This document shows, one piece after another, positions 14,833 through 23,432 of a stretch of DNA of 64,000 nucleotides; the stretch's first letter is position 1; each line of letters begins with the position of its first letter. The DNA is from a virus. The notes under the pieces were generated by a model, which saw only the letters and a program-made list of their open reading frames with translations, was not told the origin of the DNA and did no database searches. Location: positions 1 through 64,000 of IMG/VR virus record IMGVR_UViG_3300042894_002372; one strand, written 5' to 3'. The position numbers and the translations under genes are program-made.

Positions 14833-15602
14833 TTGATAAATTTCTCGTTGTCGTCAATTACACTTTGAATCAGTTTGAAGTCAAGACCCAGTTTCTTGAT
14901 CAAGTTATTCCACGCACTGGTGTCTTTGGGCAAGCAATGGCCTCCGTAACCACGTGTGTTTTTATTGGCCATCAAGTATGCAGGATTGATACAGTCACGT
15001 TGCGTGATGGCATTGTACACATTCATGTAGTTGGCGTCTAGTTTTTGACAAACTTCATAAGTGACGTTGGCAAAGGTCACCTGCATGGCATGGTGTACGT
15101 TGTTAAAATACTTGACAATTTCTGCTTCTGTAGGTTTAACGCAGGCCACATGCTTGGGATAGAAACCGTGAATCTTTTTAATCAACTCAAAGTCTTCTTC
15201 ACGATAGCTGCCAATGATCAACAGATCATGATTGTGAATAAAGTCTGCCAGTGCAGTCTTGGCACGTAGGAACTCTGGCACACTACAGATTTTCATACGT
15301 GGATACTCTGCACTGAGCCGTTCGCTTGTGCCCGGTACCACTGTGCTTTTAACTGCAATCAATCCTCGGTAGTTTAGTCCATCAAGGTCTTTGATTACAT
15401 TTTCTACAATGCTGGTGTCACAGTCTCCGTTCGGTGCTTGATTGGTTGGCACACTGACAAAAACACAATCAGCGTCTATAACGTCCATGATAGATGATCC
15501 TTCGTATGCAGGATCAAAGAAGCACATGTTATGGCCCAGATACTCTAGTCCTTCGTACACTGCTTTGCCAACAGTACCTTTTCCAATTACACCCACGTTC
15601 AT
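14829..15602 (-). CDS. Short UDP-glucose/GDP-mannose 6-dehydrogenase-like protein
   Basis: A 257-residue protein. N-terminal IGKGTVGKAVYEGL binds NAD; VPGTSERL and HHAMQVTFANVTYE are typical; GYGGHCLPKDT carries the catalytic Cys. Enzymes of this family oxidise a sugar nucleotide to a uronic acid and are about 390-450 residues; here the C-terminal UDP-binding domain is missing although the frame ends cleanly with an overlap to the next gene. Either a natural two-domain form or a truncated enzyme. Confidence 0.8.
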   Translation of the reverse strand: MNVGVIGKGTVGKAVYEGLEYLGHNMCFFDPAYEGSSIMDVIDADCVFVSVPTNQAPNGDCDTSIVENVIKDLDGLNYRGLIAVKSTVVPGTSERLSAEYPRMKICSVPEFLRAKTALADFIHNHDLLIIGSYREEDFELIKKIHGFYPKHVACVKPTEAEIVKYFNNVHHAMQVTFANVTYEVCQKLDANYMNVYNAITQRDCINPAYLMANKNTRGYGGHCLPKDTSAWNNLIKKLGLDFKLIQSVIDDNEKFIK

Positions 15603-16015
15603 TTGTCATCTCCTGGAATGATTGAATCTACTCTGTACGTGTCAGTTTCGTAGTCTTCTCCGCCACGTGGACCTTCGGCAAAGGCAATAAATGTACAGCC
15701 ATCCACTGTGGTTTTCATGGCATGAATCTCATTGGGTGGGCTGATAATAAAGTCACCTTTTCTAGCCAAGAATTCTGTAGGTGTTACGTCACTGTCTACG
15801 GGTTTGCTGTAGTACACCATACTGCCTGTGAGCACATAGGTATATTGAGTAGTGTGTTTGTGATAGTGATTACCACGTACTGCACCGGCTGTGTTGGTAA
15901 TCAAGCAAGCGTGATTGATACCGGCCTTGTAAAAGATATCTGTAATTGTGCCACGGTCGTCGCTGAACGTTCCTAGCCCTGTTTCGTTGTTGTTGTAAAT
16001 GTTGTATTGTTTCAT
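15599..16015 (-). CDS. Cupin-fold sugar-modifying protein
   Basis: A 138-residue single cupin with RGNHYHKHTTQYTYVLTGS (metal-ligand His cluster) and a distal ISPPNEIHAM His. Cupins in sugar loci are often ketoisomerases or epimerases of the FdtA/WxcM type. Overlaps the genes on both sides by four bases. Confidence 0.7.
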   Translation of the reverse strand: MKQYNIYNNNETGLGTFSDDRGTITDIFYKAGINHACLITNTAGAVRGNHYHKHTTQYTYVLTGSMVYYSKPVDSDVTPTEFLARKGDFIISPPNEIHAMKTTVDGCTFIAFAEGPRGGEDYETDTYRVDSIIPGDDK

Positions 16016-17244
16016 TGTGATATAAACCTTGTGTTGGGATTGATGCGTAATAATGCTTGCTTAAGACCTTCGCCAATGTTCCAACTTAAAATTAGAGCGT
16101 ATGGATTGGGATACTTTGCAAATTCATTATCATCTAAGATTGGTATACGGCTAAGAGGAGTATACTTACCTTGCTTGTGTTCACTAGCATCGGTAATACA
16201 ATGCAGGTGTGTTTTATTTAGGCCATGCCACGCAAGCCATGTATTTGCTTTGGCGGCAGCACCCACGCCAATGATCACAGCGTCAGGTTCGTCTTGTAGT
16301 ATTTGATAAAATTTAGCCAACCATGTGTTGCGTTGTTGTTCAAACTTCTTTTGAAGGCCCACGTAAAAGCCTGGATCAAATAGGCCAGCAGTGGTTTCTG
16401 TGTGGATAGCATTCGACACCTTTTCCGGCACTCCTGCACCTGTGCTTTTTCTTGCTACCACACGCAAACTACCACCATGATAATCAACCACATCAAAGTC
16501 CGCAATTTCTAATCCAGCCTCTGCCAACAAGTTGTGCAGGCTCTTGATAGTAAAGTAACTGATGTGTTCATGATACACCATGTCAGTGAAGCGTCCGCTA
16601 CGAACCATTTCCAGCCAGTATGGAACTTCAAACACAAATACACCATCCGTGTCTAGTAGAAAACTTACACCATGTGCAAACTCTGTAGGATCGTTAGCAT
16701 GATTGAATACATTGTTGGCAATGACAACTGAGGCACGACCATGTTTGGGAACAAGATCATAAGCAACATTGGGATGAAATAATGCCTGTACTGCATCAAC
16801 TCCTTGTGATTTGGCCAACTCACACATTGCACTGCTGGAATCAATGCCCAACGTGGCGGTTGATTCATTGTTGAATTGTCGGATCAAGTATGCATCGTTG
16901 CTGCCAATTTCCACCACAAGACCCGCAGTGTTGTATTTTGATTTGATAGTTGTGGCAAACTCGTCCCAGTGATCTCTTGCTGTCTTTGAGTTGCTGGATG
17001 TGTAACTGTAACTGTACAAGTTGTATCTTGCTTCGGCATTGCTGACATACCCCAATTGCAACATGCCTGAGTTGGGATTCAAATGTACTTGCAATGGAAA
17101 CACTGGCTCACTTAGATTCAACTGATCCCGGGACACAAACGTGTCTGCGTAGGCGTGTTGTCCAAAGTCCAATACCTTGGTCACTGATTCTGTAGTGATT
17201 AAACATGTGTCCAACTGTCTGCTGTGTGTTATGTCTGTTGTCAT
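16012..17244 (-). CDS. Sugar C-methyltransferase (Methyltransf_13/14 layout)
   Basis: A 410-residue protein. The N-terminal part (KVLDFGQHAYADTF) matches the family's first domain, but the Zn-binding Cys pairs normally there are not visible. LVVEIGSNDAYLIRQF is SAM motif I; ANNVFNHANDPTEFA and VPYWLEMV follow; the C-terminal VIIGVGAAAKANTWLAW matches the Methyltransf_14 domain. Such enzymes C-methylate NDP-deoxysugars. Consistent with the surrounding nucleotide-sugar genes. Confidence 0.8.
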   Translation of the reverse strand: MTTDITHSRQLDTCLITTESVTKVLDFGQHAYADTFVSRDQLNLSEPVFPLQVHLNPNSGMLQLGYVSNAEARYNLYSYSYTSSNSKTARDHWDEFATTIKSKYNTAGLVVEIGSNDAYLIRQFNNESTATLGIDSSSAMCELAKSQGVDAVQALFHPNVAYDLVPKHGRASVVIANNVFNHANDPTEFAHGVSFLLDTDGVFVFEVPYWLEMVRSGRFTDMVYHEHISYFTIKSLHNLLAEAGLEIADFDVVDYHGGSLRVVARKSTGAGVPEKVSNAIHTETTAGLFDPGFYVGLQKKFEQQRNTWLAKFYQILQDEPDAVIIGVGAAAKANTWLAWHGLNKTHLHCITDASEHKQGKYTPLSRIPILDDNEFAKYPNPYALILSWNIGEGLKQALLRINPNTRFISQ

Positions 17245-18062
17245 TTTGGAAGTTTAAATTGTGTTGTTTGATTGTTTGGATCGTTGGCCTTCATAAGTGC
17301 CCATGGATCAATTTTTCCTGCGGCTGCCGCATCCCAGTGGGCGGTGTCGATATTTTTAGATCGCATATACGCAGCCAGTTTACCAACATCCACAAGCCGA
17401 TTGTGTGTGACGTACTTGTTATGGAAGTCTTCGGGATTTTTTGGATTGCCTTCAAAGTACTTTTTCTTTTTGGCATTTTCATCTGCATTATTACCAGTTA
17501 AATCATGACGGTCGTGTGTGACATCTACTTCAATGATTTTCATTATGTCCAGCAGATAAGCCATTTGACTAACTTCAGCATCAATCAATTGATGCTTGCT
17601 AAGATAACCTGTTAGCTCTGGCCACTCTGCTGGTATAATGGGAAATATACTGTATGGATGTTCATTGTGAGTGTGTACTTTTAACAACTTGAACTCTCCA
17701 GTGCATTCTATAATACGTTGGTCCCATGCTTGTGTTGACATGATGGCATCGTCGCACCAAACAAACAACCAATCAGCATTGGCATGTGTGGCAAGTGTAT
17801 TAAAATAACGATTGAGTGCTCCGTAACCTAACGGTTCAAACTCCAGTGCAGTATACGTTACATCTCGTTGGTCTAGTACGGGTTGAATCGCATTGACAAA
17901 ATGTTCACACCCAATTTCATCGTTGCTGTCAATGCCAAACACAAATTGTATTTGACTCAAGTCGTGGGCATTATCCAGCAGACTAAACACACTGCGGCTC
18001 AGTGCATCTGTGCGTTTGTGCGTGGGAAGTAGTACGGCTATTTTAAATTCACGATTTGTCAT
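17241..18062 (-). CDS. Family 2-like glycosyltransferase (GT-A)
   Basis: A 273-residue protein with KIAVLLPTHKRTDALSRSV at the N-terminus and DWLFVWCDDAIM as the probable DxD-type metal site near residue 100. No membrane segment. Likely moves a sugar made by the neighbouring enzymes. Confidence 0.75.
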   Translation of the reverse strand: MTNREFKIAVLLPTHKRTDALSRSVFSLLDNAHDLSQIQFVFGIDSNDEIGCEHFVNAIQPVLDQRDVTYTALEFEPLGYGALNRYFNTLATHANADWLFVWCDDAIMSTQAWDQRIIECTGEFKLLKVHTHNEHPYSIFPIIPAEWPELTGYLSKHQLIDAEVSQMAYLLDIMKIIEVDVTHDRHDLTGNNADENAKKKKYFEGNPKNPEDFHNKYVTHNRLVDVGKLAAYMRSKNIDTAHWDAAAAGKIDPWALMKANDPNNQTTQFKLPK

Positions 18063-18669
18063 GGGGAGTTATTGTGATTTGTTCTATCTTGTATTTAATA
18101 GCAGTTGCAATGGCCTCAGCAATATCTGCAGGTGTCAGTGCAGGACCTTTGGCATAGAGTTTTTCAATTTCATCTGGGGTTTTTGCACCTTGATAATTTT
18201 GTTTTAACATATTGCTACGTATTTTACCAGGCCTGATTTCTGTAAAGAGCACGTTGGGATACTGTTTCTTCACTGTATTCATACTGTAATGCAATGCGGC
18301 CTTGGCGGCAGTGTAGAATATGTTATACACAATAGGATCATCAATGTTACTGCTGGTGATATAAATGAAATGTCCGGTGGCACGTTGCTGAACATATTGC
18401 TTGGCCAACAGCAATGCGCCTGTGAAGTTTACATCAACTTGATTTTGCTGATTTTGCCAGGTGTTATCTTGCCAGCCCCGGAACGCACCTACATTAGCAC
18501 CGGCACAGTTAATAACAATGTCGTATGGAGATAGATCCAATTGATCTATTGCTTCAAAATTGGATAAATCTAGTTCGTTCCTTGTTGGCGCTGTAATTGT
18601 GTGTTGGCCAAACAGTTTGACACATGCTTGACCGACACCAGAACTACCGCCGGTGATGAATATGTTCAC
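18049..18669 (-). CDS. Short-chain dehydrogenase/reductase
   Basis: A 206-residue classical SDR with a GTG start. FITGGSSGVGQACV is the cofactor motif, NCAGANVG the structural motif, and YTAAKAAL holds the Tyr-x-x-x-Lys pair. Substrate likely a sugar intermediate, by context. Confidence 0.85.
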   Translation of the reverse strand: MNIFITGGSSGVGQACVKLFGQHTITAPTRNELDLSNFEAIDQLDLSPYDIVINCAGANVGAFRGWQDNTWQNQQNQVDVNFTGALLLAKQYVQQRATGHFIYITSSNIDDPIVYNIFYTAAKAALHYSMNTVKKQYPNVLFTEIRPGKIRSNMLKQNYQGAKTPDEIEKLYAKGPALTPADIAEAIATAIKYKIEQITITPHDKS

Positions 18670-19172
18670 GCAAACAGATCCTCATTCCATTCACGATGAC
18701 CTTCACGGAAAGCCATGTTAGCTTGTGTCTCACGTACTTCTACTCGATAGCACCACAAACGAGCTGCCTCTCCTGGACCCCACATTTCGGGAATGTACAC
18801 TCCATTCACATACTTGTACAACATGTCACTGAGTCCTTCGCAGCCTAGGCGAGGTAATACTACAACCTTGGCCATTTTCTTTTCCACTAACAAGTTGTAT
18901 GTGGCCATTTCTGGATCATCCGCTGCCACAATTAGTGTATGATCAAATTGGTCTTCTAATGTCTTTTTAAGTTCTTTAAGTCCACCGTAATCAGCGGCCC
19001 AGTTGCGAACATCCAGTTCATTGGTACCAAAGTAAAATTTCATACTGAATGAATATCCATGTATCAAATTACAATGACTGTCTGCCCTCCACTGTCTATA
19101 CGCACATGGAAATGCGTCGTGATACTCTTTAGTACTTGTATATTTGTAAACTACGGGATTTAATGTTGTCAT
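18666..19172 (-). CDS. queD: 6-carboxy-tetrahydropterin synthase-like protein
   Basis: A 168-residue T-fold protein. DSHCNLIHGYSFSMKFYF carries the Zn-type His pair, LEDQFDHTLIV the second His with its Asp. QueD turns dihydroneopterin triphosphate into carboxy-tetrahydropterin, the QueE substrate. It starts a transcript: a promoter lies 18 bases above its ATG (19190-19218), and the RBS is AGGAGA. Short of biochemical proof it could be another PTPS-family activity, but FolE, QueE and the DpdA-like gene nearby support QueD. Confidence 0.75.
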   Translation of the reverse strand: MTTLNPVVYKYTSTKEYHDAFPCAYRQWRADSHCNLIHGYSFSMKFYFGTNELDVRNWAADYGGLKELKKTLEDQFDHTLIVAADDPEMATYNLLVEKKMAKVVVLPRLGCEGLSDMLYKYVNGVYIPEMWGPGEAARLWCYRVEVRETQANMAFREGHREWNEDLFA

Positions 19173-19189
19173 GCTGTTTCTCCTATGTT

Positions 19190-19258
19190 ATTGTAGCATA
19201 GGCAGCAGAGTTTGTAAAGCGGGAATGATGCCGAAGACCGCTGTAAAGAAATATTTAT
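19190..19258 (-). promoter_or_regulatory. Tandem late and early promoters for queD
   Basis: Sigma70-type -35 TTTACA (19213-19218), 17-base spacer, -10 TACAAT (19190-19195). About 35 bases further upstream lies the late motif GATAAATA (19252-19258), in the short gap after the HIT-protein gene. Confidence 0.7.
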
Positions 19259-19262
19259 CGTA

Positions 19263-19682
19263 TCACACATCGGGATGCGTATAACTGCCTGTGCGATAGT
19301 TGCCTTGGCCGGGAATGGTATTCCTAACACCGCCAATGGGATCCTCTACGTCGCCAGTTCTTCGTGGAATCAAGTGTACGTGTGGCCAAGGCACTGTCTG
19401 CCCGGCTGCCGCACCATAGTTTAATCCAATGTTAAATCCATCCCAGGCACCCAATTCGACCTGCGATTGCCCGTGATAGATTGCATCTTGCACAGCATCC
19501 ATCAGCACACCCACTGTGTTGTATTTAGGTACAAACAACAGGTGTCCTGGGGTCACAGGATAGATATCCTCGAACACTTGTACATGAAAATCTTCACGTA
19601 CCAATTCAGTCCAAGGCGCATGTTGTTTGTTAATTTCCTGCGGCAACCCAGGAACGATTTCTTTTGTGTGTGGTAAAGTCAT
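19263..19682 (-). CDS. HIT-family nucleotide-binding protein
   Basis: A 139-residue protein; start at MTLPHTKEIVPG. The active-site strand reads PWPHVHLIPRRTGD, so the last two His of the HxHxH triad are present while the first is Trp. The family hydrolyses or transfers nucleotidyl groups. A YPVTPGHLLFVPKYN segment matches the usual HIT core. Role in the phage unknown. Confidence 0.8.
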   Translation of the reverse strand: MTLPHTKEIVPGLPQEINKQHAPWTELVREDFHVQVFEDIYPVTPGHLLFVPKYNTVGVLMDAVQDAIYHGQSQVELGAWDGFNIGLNYGAAAGQTVPWPHVHLIPRRTGDVEDPIGGVRNTIPGQGNYRTGSYTHPDV

Positions 19683-19693
19683 AATTGATCCTT

Positions 19694-20971
19694 TTATTTG
19701 ACAGTGGTGTAACCCCAAGGCTTACTAAAATATTCCGACAGTTGAATCTGTGCAGATTCGTTGTTTAACAAATCAAATCCGTGATACTGAGCGTAATAAA
19801 AGTCCCAGCCAACACTGTGTTTGGGATTTTGTATCCATTCGGCCCGACTCCATGGCATATACTCGGACCATTGTACCCCAGAAACTCTGCTGTTAAATTT
19901 GGATCCCAACAGTTCAAACACCGCCGCAATTTTGGTTCGTTGCAGTGCATAGTCGAGCGGTTGGTTAACCCAAGGTACAACACTGGGATCTACGTCTTTG
20001 CCAGTTGCACCAATGTGGATGGTGTCTAATAGAATTGGTTTTTGATACAGGGTAGCAATGCGCTGAATGTCAACAATCAAATTAAATATCACAGTGTCGT
20101 TGATTACACTGGCCAATGTGGTGCCACTGGACTTGGTCACTTGTGTGCCAACATGCACTGCAACAAGATCTACTCGATTCCATACCTGGGTAGTACAGCG
20201 ATCGCAGGATTCATAAATCAATTTGCCTGTGTACACAGTTTTGATCTGAGCAATAACGTTGTCCCAGTCGGCCATGTAAGGGGTTGTATCAAGCCCGAGG
20301 TTCATGGTTCCGATATAAAACCCGTCCACTTTGTATTTCTCTGCTTCTGTGGCCAATACTCGTTGATACGAGACTAAAGTGTTAAAGAAATTTGCGGTAG
20401 AGAATGTAGGTGGCAATGCAAATGTTGAACCGGTACAGCCAGGACAGATATTTACATCATTGATGTGATTGACTGGAATTGCTTTGATAAACACACGGAG
20501 TCCTCGGTCTTTGGAGTACTTGACCAGTCGCCAAAAATCTTTAGGTATGTTCTTATCACGGTTGTAGGCAATTGGGCTTGAGTCATACAATTCTAAATGT
20601 CCAGTTTTGACATCAATGGGAATATTGGTCTGAAAAACAATTGTATCAAATCCAACACAATCAATCTTATCAATAACCTGAGACACAGCATCGTATCCTA
20701 CTACCAATTTACCGTCCGCGGTATAGTCAATTTGTTCGAATCGCATGTCCACGATTGCACTGCGGTATTTGTCAGAGCTTATTGCAGGCTTTACTATGCA
20801 ATTAGTAAGAGCCGAAACTGTGTGTGTAGTAGGGGCAGGTGTGGACGCAACTGCTATAGTAGTTTCTATTGCAGTGGCACCAGGCCCGGTTATCGGAGTT
20901 CCAGCCCCACCTCCGCCACCACACCCAGTTAGGAATAAAACCAGCCCAATTGTGCTAATAATAAAACGCAT
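19694..20971 (-). CDS. Predicted lipoprotein with glycoside-hydrolase-like domain
   Basis: A 425-residue protein with a lipoprotein signal: hydrophobic IISTIGLVLFL then lipobox LTGC followed by five Gly. After a Pro/Thr-rich linker, residues about 70-425 read like a TIM barrel (FDTIVFQTNIPID; RGLRVFIKAIPV; VDGFYIGTMNLGL; LIYESCDRC; KPILLDTIHIGA; WSEYMPW), recalling GH113-type hydrolases. Would be anchored in the host outer membrane or periplasm. It has its own consensus promoter at 21006-21034. Possible roles: glycan trimming or blocking superinfection. Confidence 0.65.
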   Translation of the reverse strand: MRFIISTIGLVLFLTGCGGGGGAGTPITGPGATAIETTIAVASTPAPTTHTVSALTNCIVKPAISSDKYRSAIVDMRFEQIDYTADGKLVVGYDAVSQVIDKIDCVGFDTIVFQTNIPIDVKTGHLELYDSSPIAYNRDKNIPKDFWRLVKYSKDRGLRVFIKAIPVNHINDVNICPGCTGSTFALPPTFSTANFFNTLVSYQRVLATEAEKYKVDGFYIGTMNLGLDTTPYMADWDNVIAQIKTVYTGKLIYESCDRCTTQVWNRVDLVAVHVGTQVTKSSGTTLASVINDTVIFNLIVDIQRIATLYQKPILLDTIHIGATGKDVDPSVVPWVNQPLDYALQRTKIAAVFELLGSKFNSRVSGVQWSEYMPWSRAEWIQNPKHSVGWDFYYAQYHGFDLLNNESAQIQLSEYFSKPWGYTTVK

Positions 20972-21005
20972 AATACTTTCACCAAGAGTTGTTTAATGTA
21001 CACGT

Positions 21006-21034
21006 ATTATAACAAATTAAGAATTATTGGTCAA
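21006..21034 (-). promoter_or_regulatory. Sigma70-type promoter for the lipoprotein gene
   Basis: Minus-strand -35 TTGACC (21029-21034), 17-base spacer, -10 TATAAT (21006-21011). Confidence 0.8.
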
Positions 21035-21623
21035 CTAGCCATTTTTGATAAACTTGGTGCAATTCTTCCCAATTTAAGATTAATTCTTTGTAATTTCTTG
21101 GATTTTTAATACTTTGGTGTGTGTATTCGGAATTTACTATGTAATCAATGCCCAGTTGGTCGGCCACATACTTTTCTGGAACAGCGGCACCCACTAAACT
21201 ATTGTAGTCGATGCGGATCACACTGTTGTACCTTGACATAACTTCTGAATCGACCAACTGATATGTAATATGCAACCCATGTAATAAATTTGTAAAGTCG
21301 TCAGGATCCACATTGAATGGAGCCACTGGGGTATCTGTATAGACAAAAAATTCATCTGTGTGTTTTGCCACAAAATAACTGACAGCCACATCAAAATAAT
21401 TTGACCGATCACAAACAACCAATGTAACAGAATCTCTTATCTCTCGAGGTATTTCCAATAACTCGTCAACGTTGTTGGTGTGATATATCCAACTGCCAGG
21501 CAAAAGAGTACAGTTTGAATACCGGAATGCAGTTGGTGCTAATAATCCGATCAACAAAGATTCAACCCAGTGGCTACCAGTACGCCCTGGGCCGTAAATG
21601 ACAAAGTTTTTATATCGTTCCAC
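21024..21623 (-). CDS. Sulfotransferase-like P-loop protein
   Basis: A 199-residue protein, GTG start. [17 protein letters not shown] near residue 10 fits the 5'-phosphosulfate-binding loop of PAPS-dependent sulfotransferases; [10 protein letters not shown] is a typical later strand. The Arg/Ser of the 3'-phosphate site ([14 protein letters not shown]) is placed as expected. It overlaps the ferredoxin gene by 14 bases. A second such protein is at 29473-30174. Confidence 0.6.
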   Translation of the reverse strand: MERYKNFVIYGPGRTGSHWVESLLIGLLAPTAFRYSNCTLLPGSWIYHTNNVDELLEIPREIRDSVTLVVCDRSNYFDVAVSYFVAKHTDEFFVYTDTPVAPFNVDPDDFTNLLHGLHITYQLVDSEVMSRYNSVIRIDYNSLVGAAVPEKYVADQLGIDYIVNSEYTHQSIKNPRNYKELILNWEELHQVYQKWLVDQ

Positions 21624-21942
21624 GGTCTAAGTGCTGTAGTTTATCTGGTACATTGGTCCATTTTTCATGGTCTGGCAGTGGTGCCTTACTTTTGGTAATA
21701 ACAGGCCATAGCTTTGCCAGCTCAGCATTGATAGCTATAAATGCCCGTTGCGTTTCCGGAACATCCTCTTCAGCATAAATTGCATTTACTGGACATTCTG
21801 GAACACATACTGCACAGTCAATGCATTCGTCTGGATCAATGGCCAAAAAGTTTGGTCCTTCGACAAAACAATCTACCGGGCATACATCAACACAGTCTGT
21901 GTGTTTGCATAAAATGCAGTCGTCAGTTACAACATAGGTCAT
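21610..21942 (-). CDS. Bacterial-type 4Fe-4S/3Fe-4S ferredoxin
   Basis: A 110-residue protein close to Fdx[19 protein letters not shown] at the N-terminus and [13 protein letters not shown] near residue 40, then the usual C-terminal extension. Low-potential electron carrier in the cytoplasm. Placed next to FolE and between the QueD and DpdA-like genes, it could reduce the radical SAM clusters encoded in this window; that link is inference. Confidence 0.92.
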   Translation of the reverse strand: MTYVVTDDCILCKHTDCVDVCPVDCFVEGPNFLAIDPDECIDCAVCVPECPVNAIYAEEDVPETQRAFIAINAELAKLWPVITKSKAPLPDHEKWTNVPDKLQHLDRGTI

Positions 21943-22769
21943 CTTGGAGCAAAGTCCTGTTGTAATTTAATATTGTCAAAAAACTCTTTCTTTGTACTTT
22001 GATCTGTGTTAAACGCACCTTTAAGCACAGTGGTCTGTGTTAGACTACTGTGTGCCATAATGCCGCGATTCTCGCAACATCCATGTACTGCTTGAATATA
22101 AACACCAACGTCTGTGGCATCTGTGGCTCGCATTATTTCGCGGGCAATGTCATTAGCAAGTTCTTCTTGTAGTGTGCCACGACGAGCACACCACTGAGCA
22201 ATACGAGTGTACTTGCTAAGGCCAATGAGCTTTTGAGCGGCAATAATCCCGATATAAGCAACGCCACTGACAGGTTGGTGGTGATGACTGCACATACTGC
22301 GAAGCTCACTACGCACCACAAGCATTCCTTCATATCGATCCGCTGAGTCATTTGGGAAAGCGGTTGCATCTGGTTCTGGTTCATATCTACCTGCCATAAT
22401 TTCGTTAAAATACATTTTAGCAAGACGTCTTGCTGTGCCTTTTGAGTTGGGATCTGTTTCACGATCAATCAGCAATCGATCCAGCACTGTTTCAAATGCT
22501 TCTGCGGCTTCGTCAATTAGTTGTTCTACATCACCTTGGTGCAGGTAGTCACTGACGTTATCGCCTGCCCAGAAACGTTTGTTGTCACGTTTCATCTTGA
22601 AGCGAATAGCATCGCCTAGGTAACCTTCTTGGTAATCTTTGTCTGACATAATTTCAGTTGCTGTTGTAATTGTGGATGATTCCGTGGCATTGTTGCCAAA
22701 GCGGTCTGGTGTAAATTTCTTTTTAGTATCCGAGTGAAACACTGGATCTGGTGCAAATTCTTTTTTCAA
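21939..22769 (-). CDS. folE: GTP cyclohydrolase I
   Basis: A 276-residue protein. It converts GTP to dihydroneopterin triphosphate, the first step to preQ0. Zn and catalytic motifs: [12 protein letters not shown] and [21 protein letters not shown] is typical. The family is about 200 residues; the first 70 here are an extra, less conserved tail. The start is TTG, seven bases after GGAG; an ATG at 22649 is an alternative without ribosome site. A consensus promoter lies at 22811-22839. Confidence 0.9.
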   Translation of the reverse strand: MKKEFAPDPVFHSDTKKKFTPDRFGNNATESSTITTATEIMSDKDYQEGYLGDAIRFKMKRDNKRFWAGDNVSDYLHQGDVEQLIDEAAEAFETVLDRLLIDRETDPNSKGTARRLAKMYFNEIMAGRYEPEPDATAFPNDSADRYEGMLVVRSELRSMCSHHHQPVSGVAYIGIIAAQKLIGLSKYTRIAQWCARRGTLQEELANDIAREIMRATDATDVGVYIQAVHGCCENRGIMAHSSLTQTTVLKGAFNTDQSTKKEFFDNIKLQQDFAPR

Positions 22770-22810
22770 TCATAGTCTCCGATGTTAAGGCAGTGGATTG
22801 CCATTGTGTT

Positions 22811-22839
22811 ATTATACAGGGTATTTAGGTCGTTGTCAA
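22811..22839 (-). promoter_or_regulatory. Composite early/late promoter for folE
   Basis: Minus-strand -35 TTGACA (22834-22839), 17-base spacer, -10 TATAAT (22811-22816), a perfect consensus pair. The spacer contains the late motif CTAAATA (22822-22828). Confidence 0.85.
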
Positions 22840-23432
22840 GGAACAATGGTTATTTTTCTGCAATCTGGGTAATCAACCGGGATTGGCTTCGGCCGATTTA
22901 CTTTTACATCTTCCAACAACTCTAGGCCACGAACAGCTTCTTCGATTGTGGGCTTGTAATGATATCCAACTCGGAACACTTGTTGTGTTTCCCACGGCGA
23001 TATGGTCAAATCTCTACCATCATATCGTTGTGCCAATATAGTATCATATGCAACAACATCATCCAACAAGATTGCTCCACCACGCCCAATGTGCAGGGGT
23101 TTACCGTAACCAAAACTCAAGCATTGCATGGCGCCTTCACGGTACATGCCCTTTTCAAGTCTACGTGCTGAATCCCAAATGCGTGTTTCTAGGAAAGGAT
23201 ATTCACCTACCCAACGTTGCCATTCATGGTCTAGCAGTTCGTACTTGATGCCTAGCTTGTGCATGGTCATTGGAATACTCAAATAGGTGTAAGGAGTAAA
23301 CTTGCACTCTGTGACTTGATCATAACGTAAACACAGTTCAATAGCATGTGTACAGCAATCAGTCATCACAGCATACGGAGCACCTGTAAACTCTGCCAGT
23401 GCTCTTTCAAACTGTAGTATTTTATCGAACAT
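22836..23432 (-). CDS. Short DegT/DnrJ/EryC1-like aminotransferase homologue
   Basis: A 198-residue protein. FTGAPYAVMTDCCTHAIELCL resembles the PLP phosphate-binding start of sugar aminotransferases, FTPYTYLSIP the next strand, and CLSFGYGKPLHIGRGG contains the expected PLP-binding Lys. The family is normally about 370 residues, so half of the C-terminal domain is absent. Overlaps galE by 11 bases. It may still bind PLP, or it may be a reduced version. Confidence 0.6.
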   Translation of the reverse strand: MFDKILQFERALAEFTGAPYAVMTDCCTHAIELCLRYDQVTECKFTPYTYLSIPMTMHKLGIKYELLDHEWQRWVGEYPFLETRIWDSARRLEKGMYREGAMQCLSFGYGKPLHIGRGGAILLDDVVAYDTILAQRYDGRDLTISPWETQQVFRVGYHYKPTIEEAVRGLELLEDVKVNRPKPIPVDYPDCRKITIVP

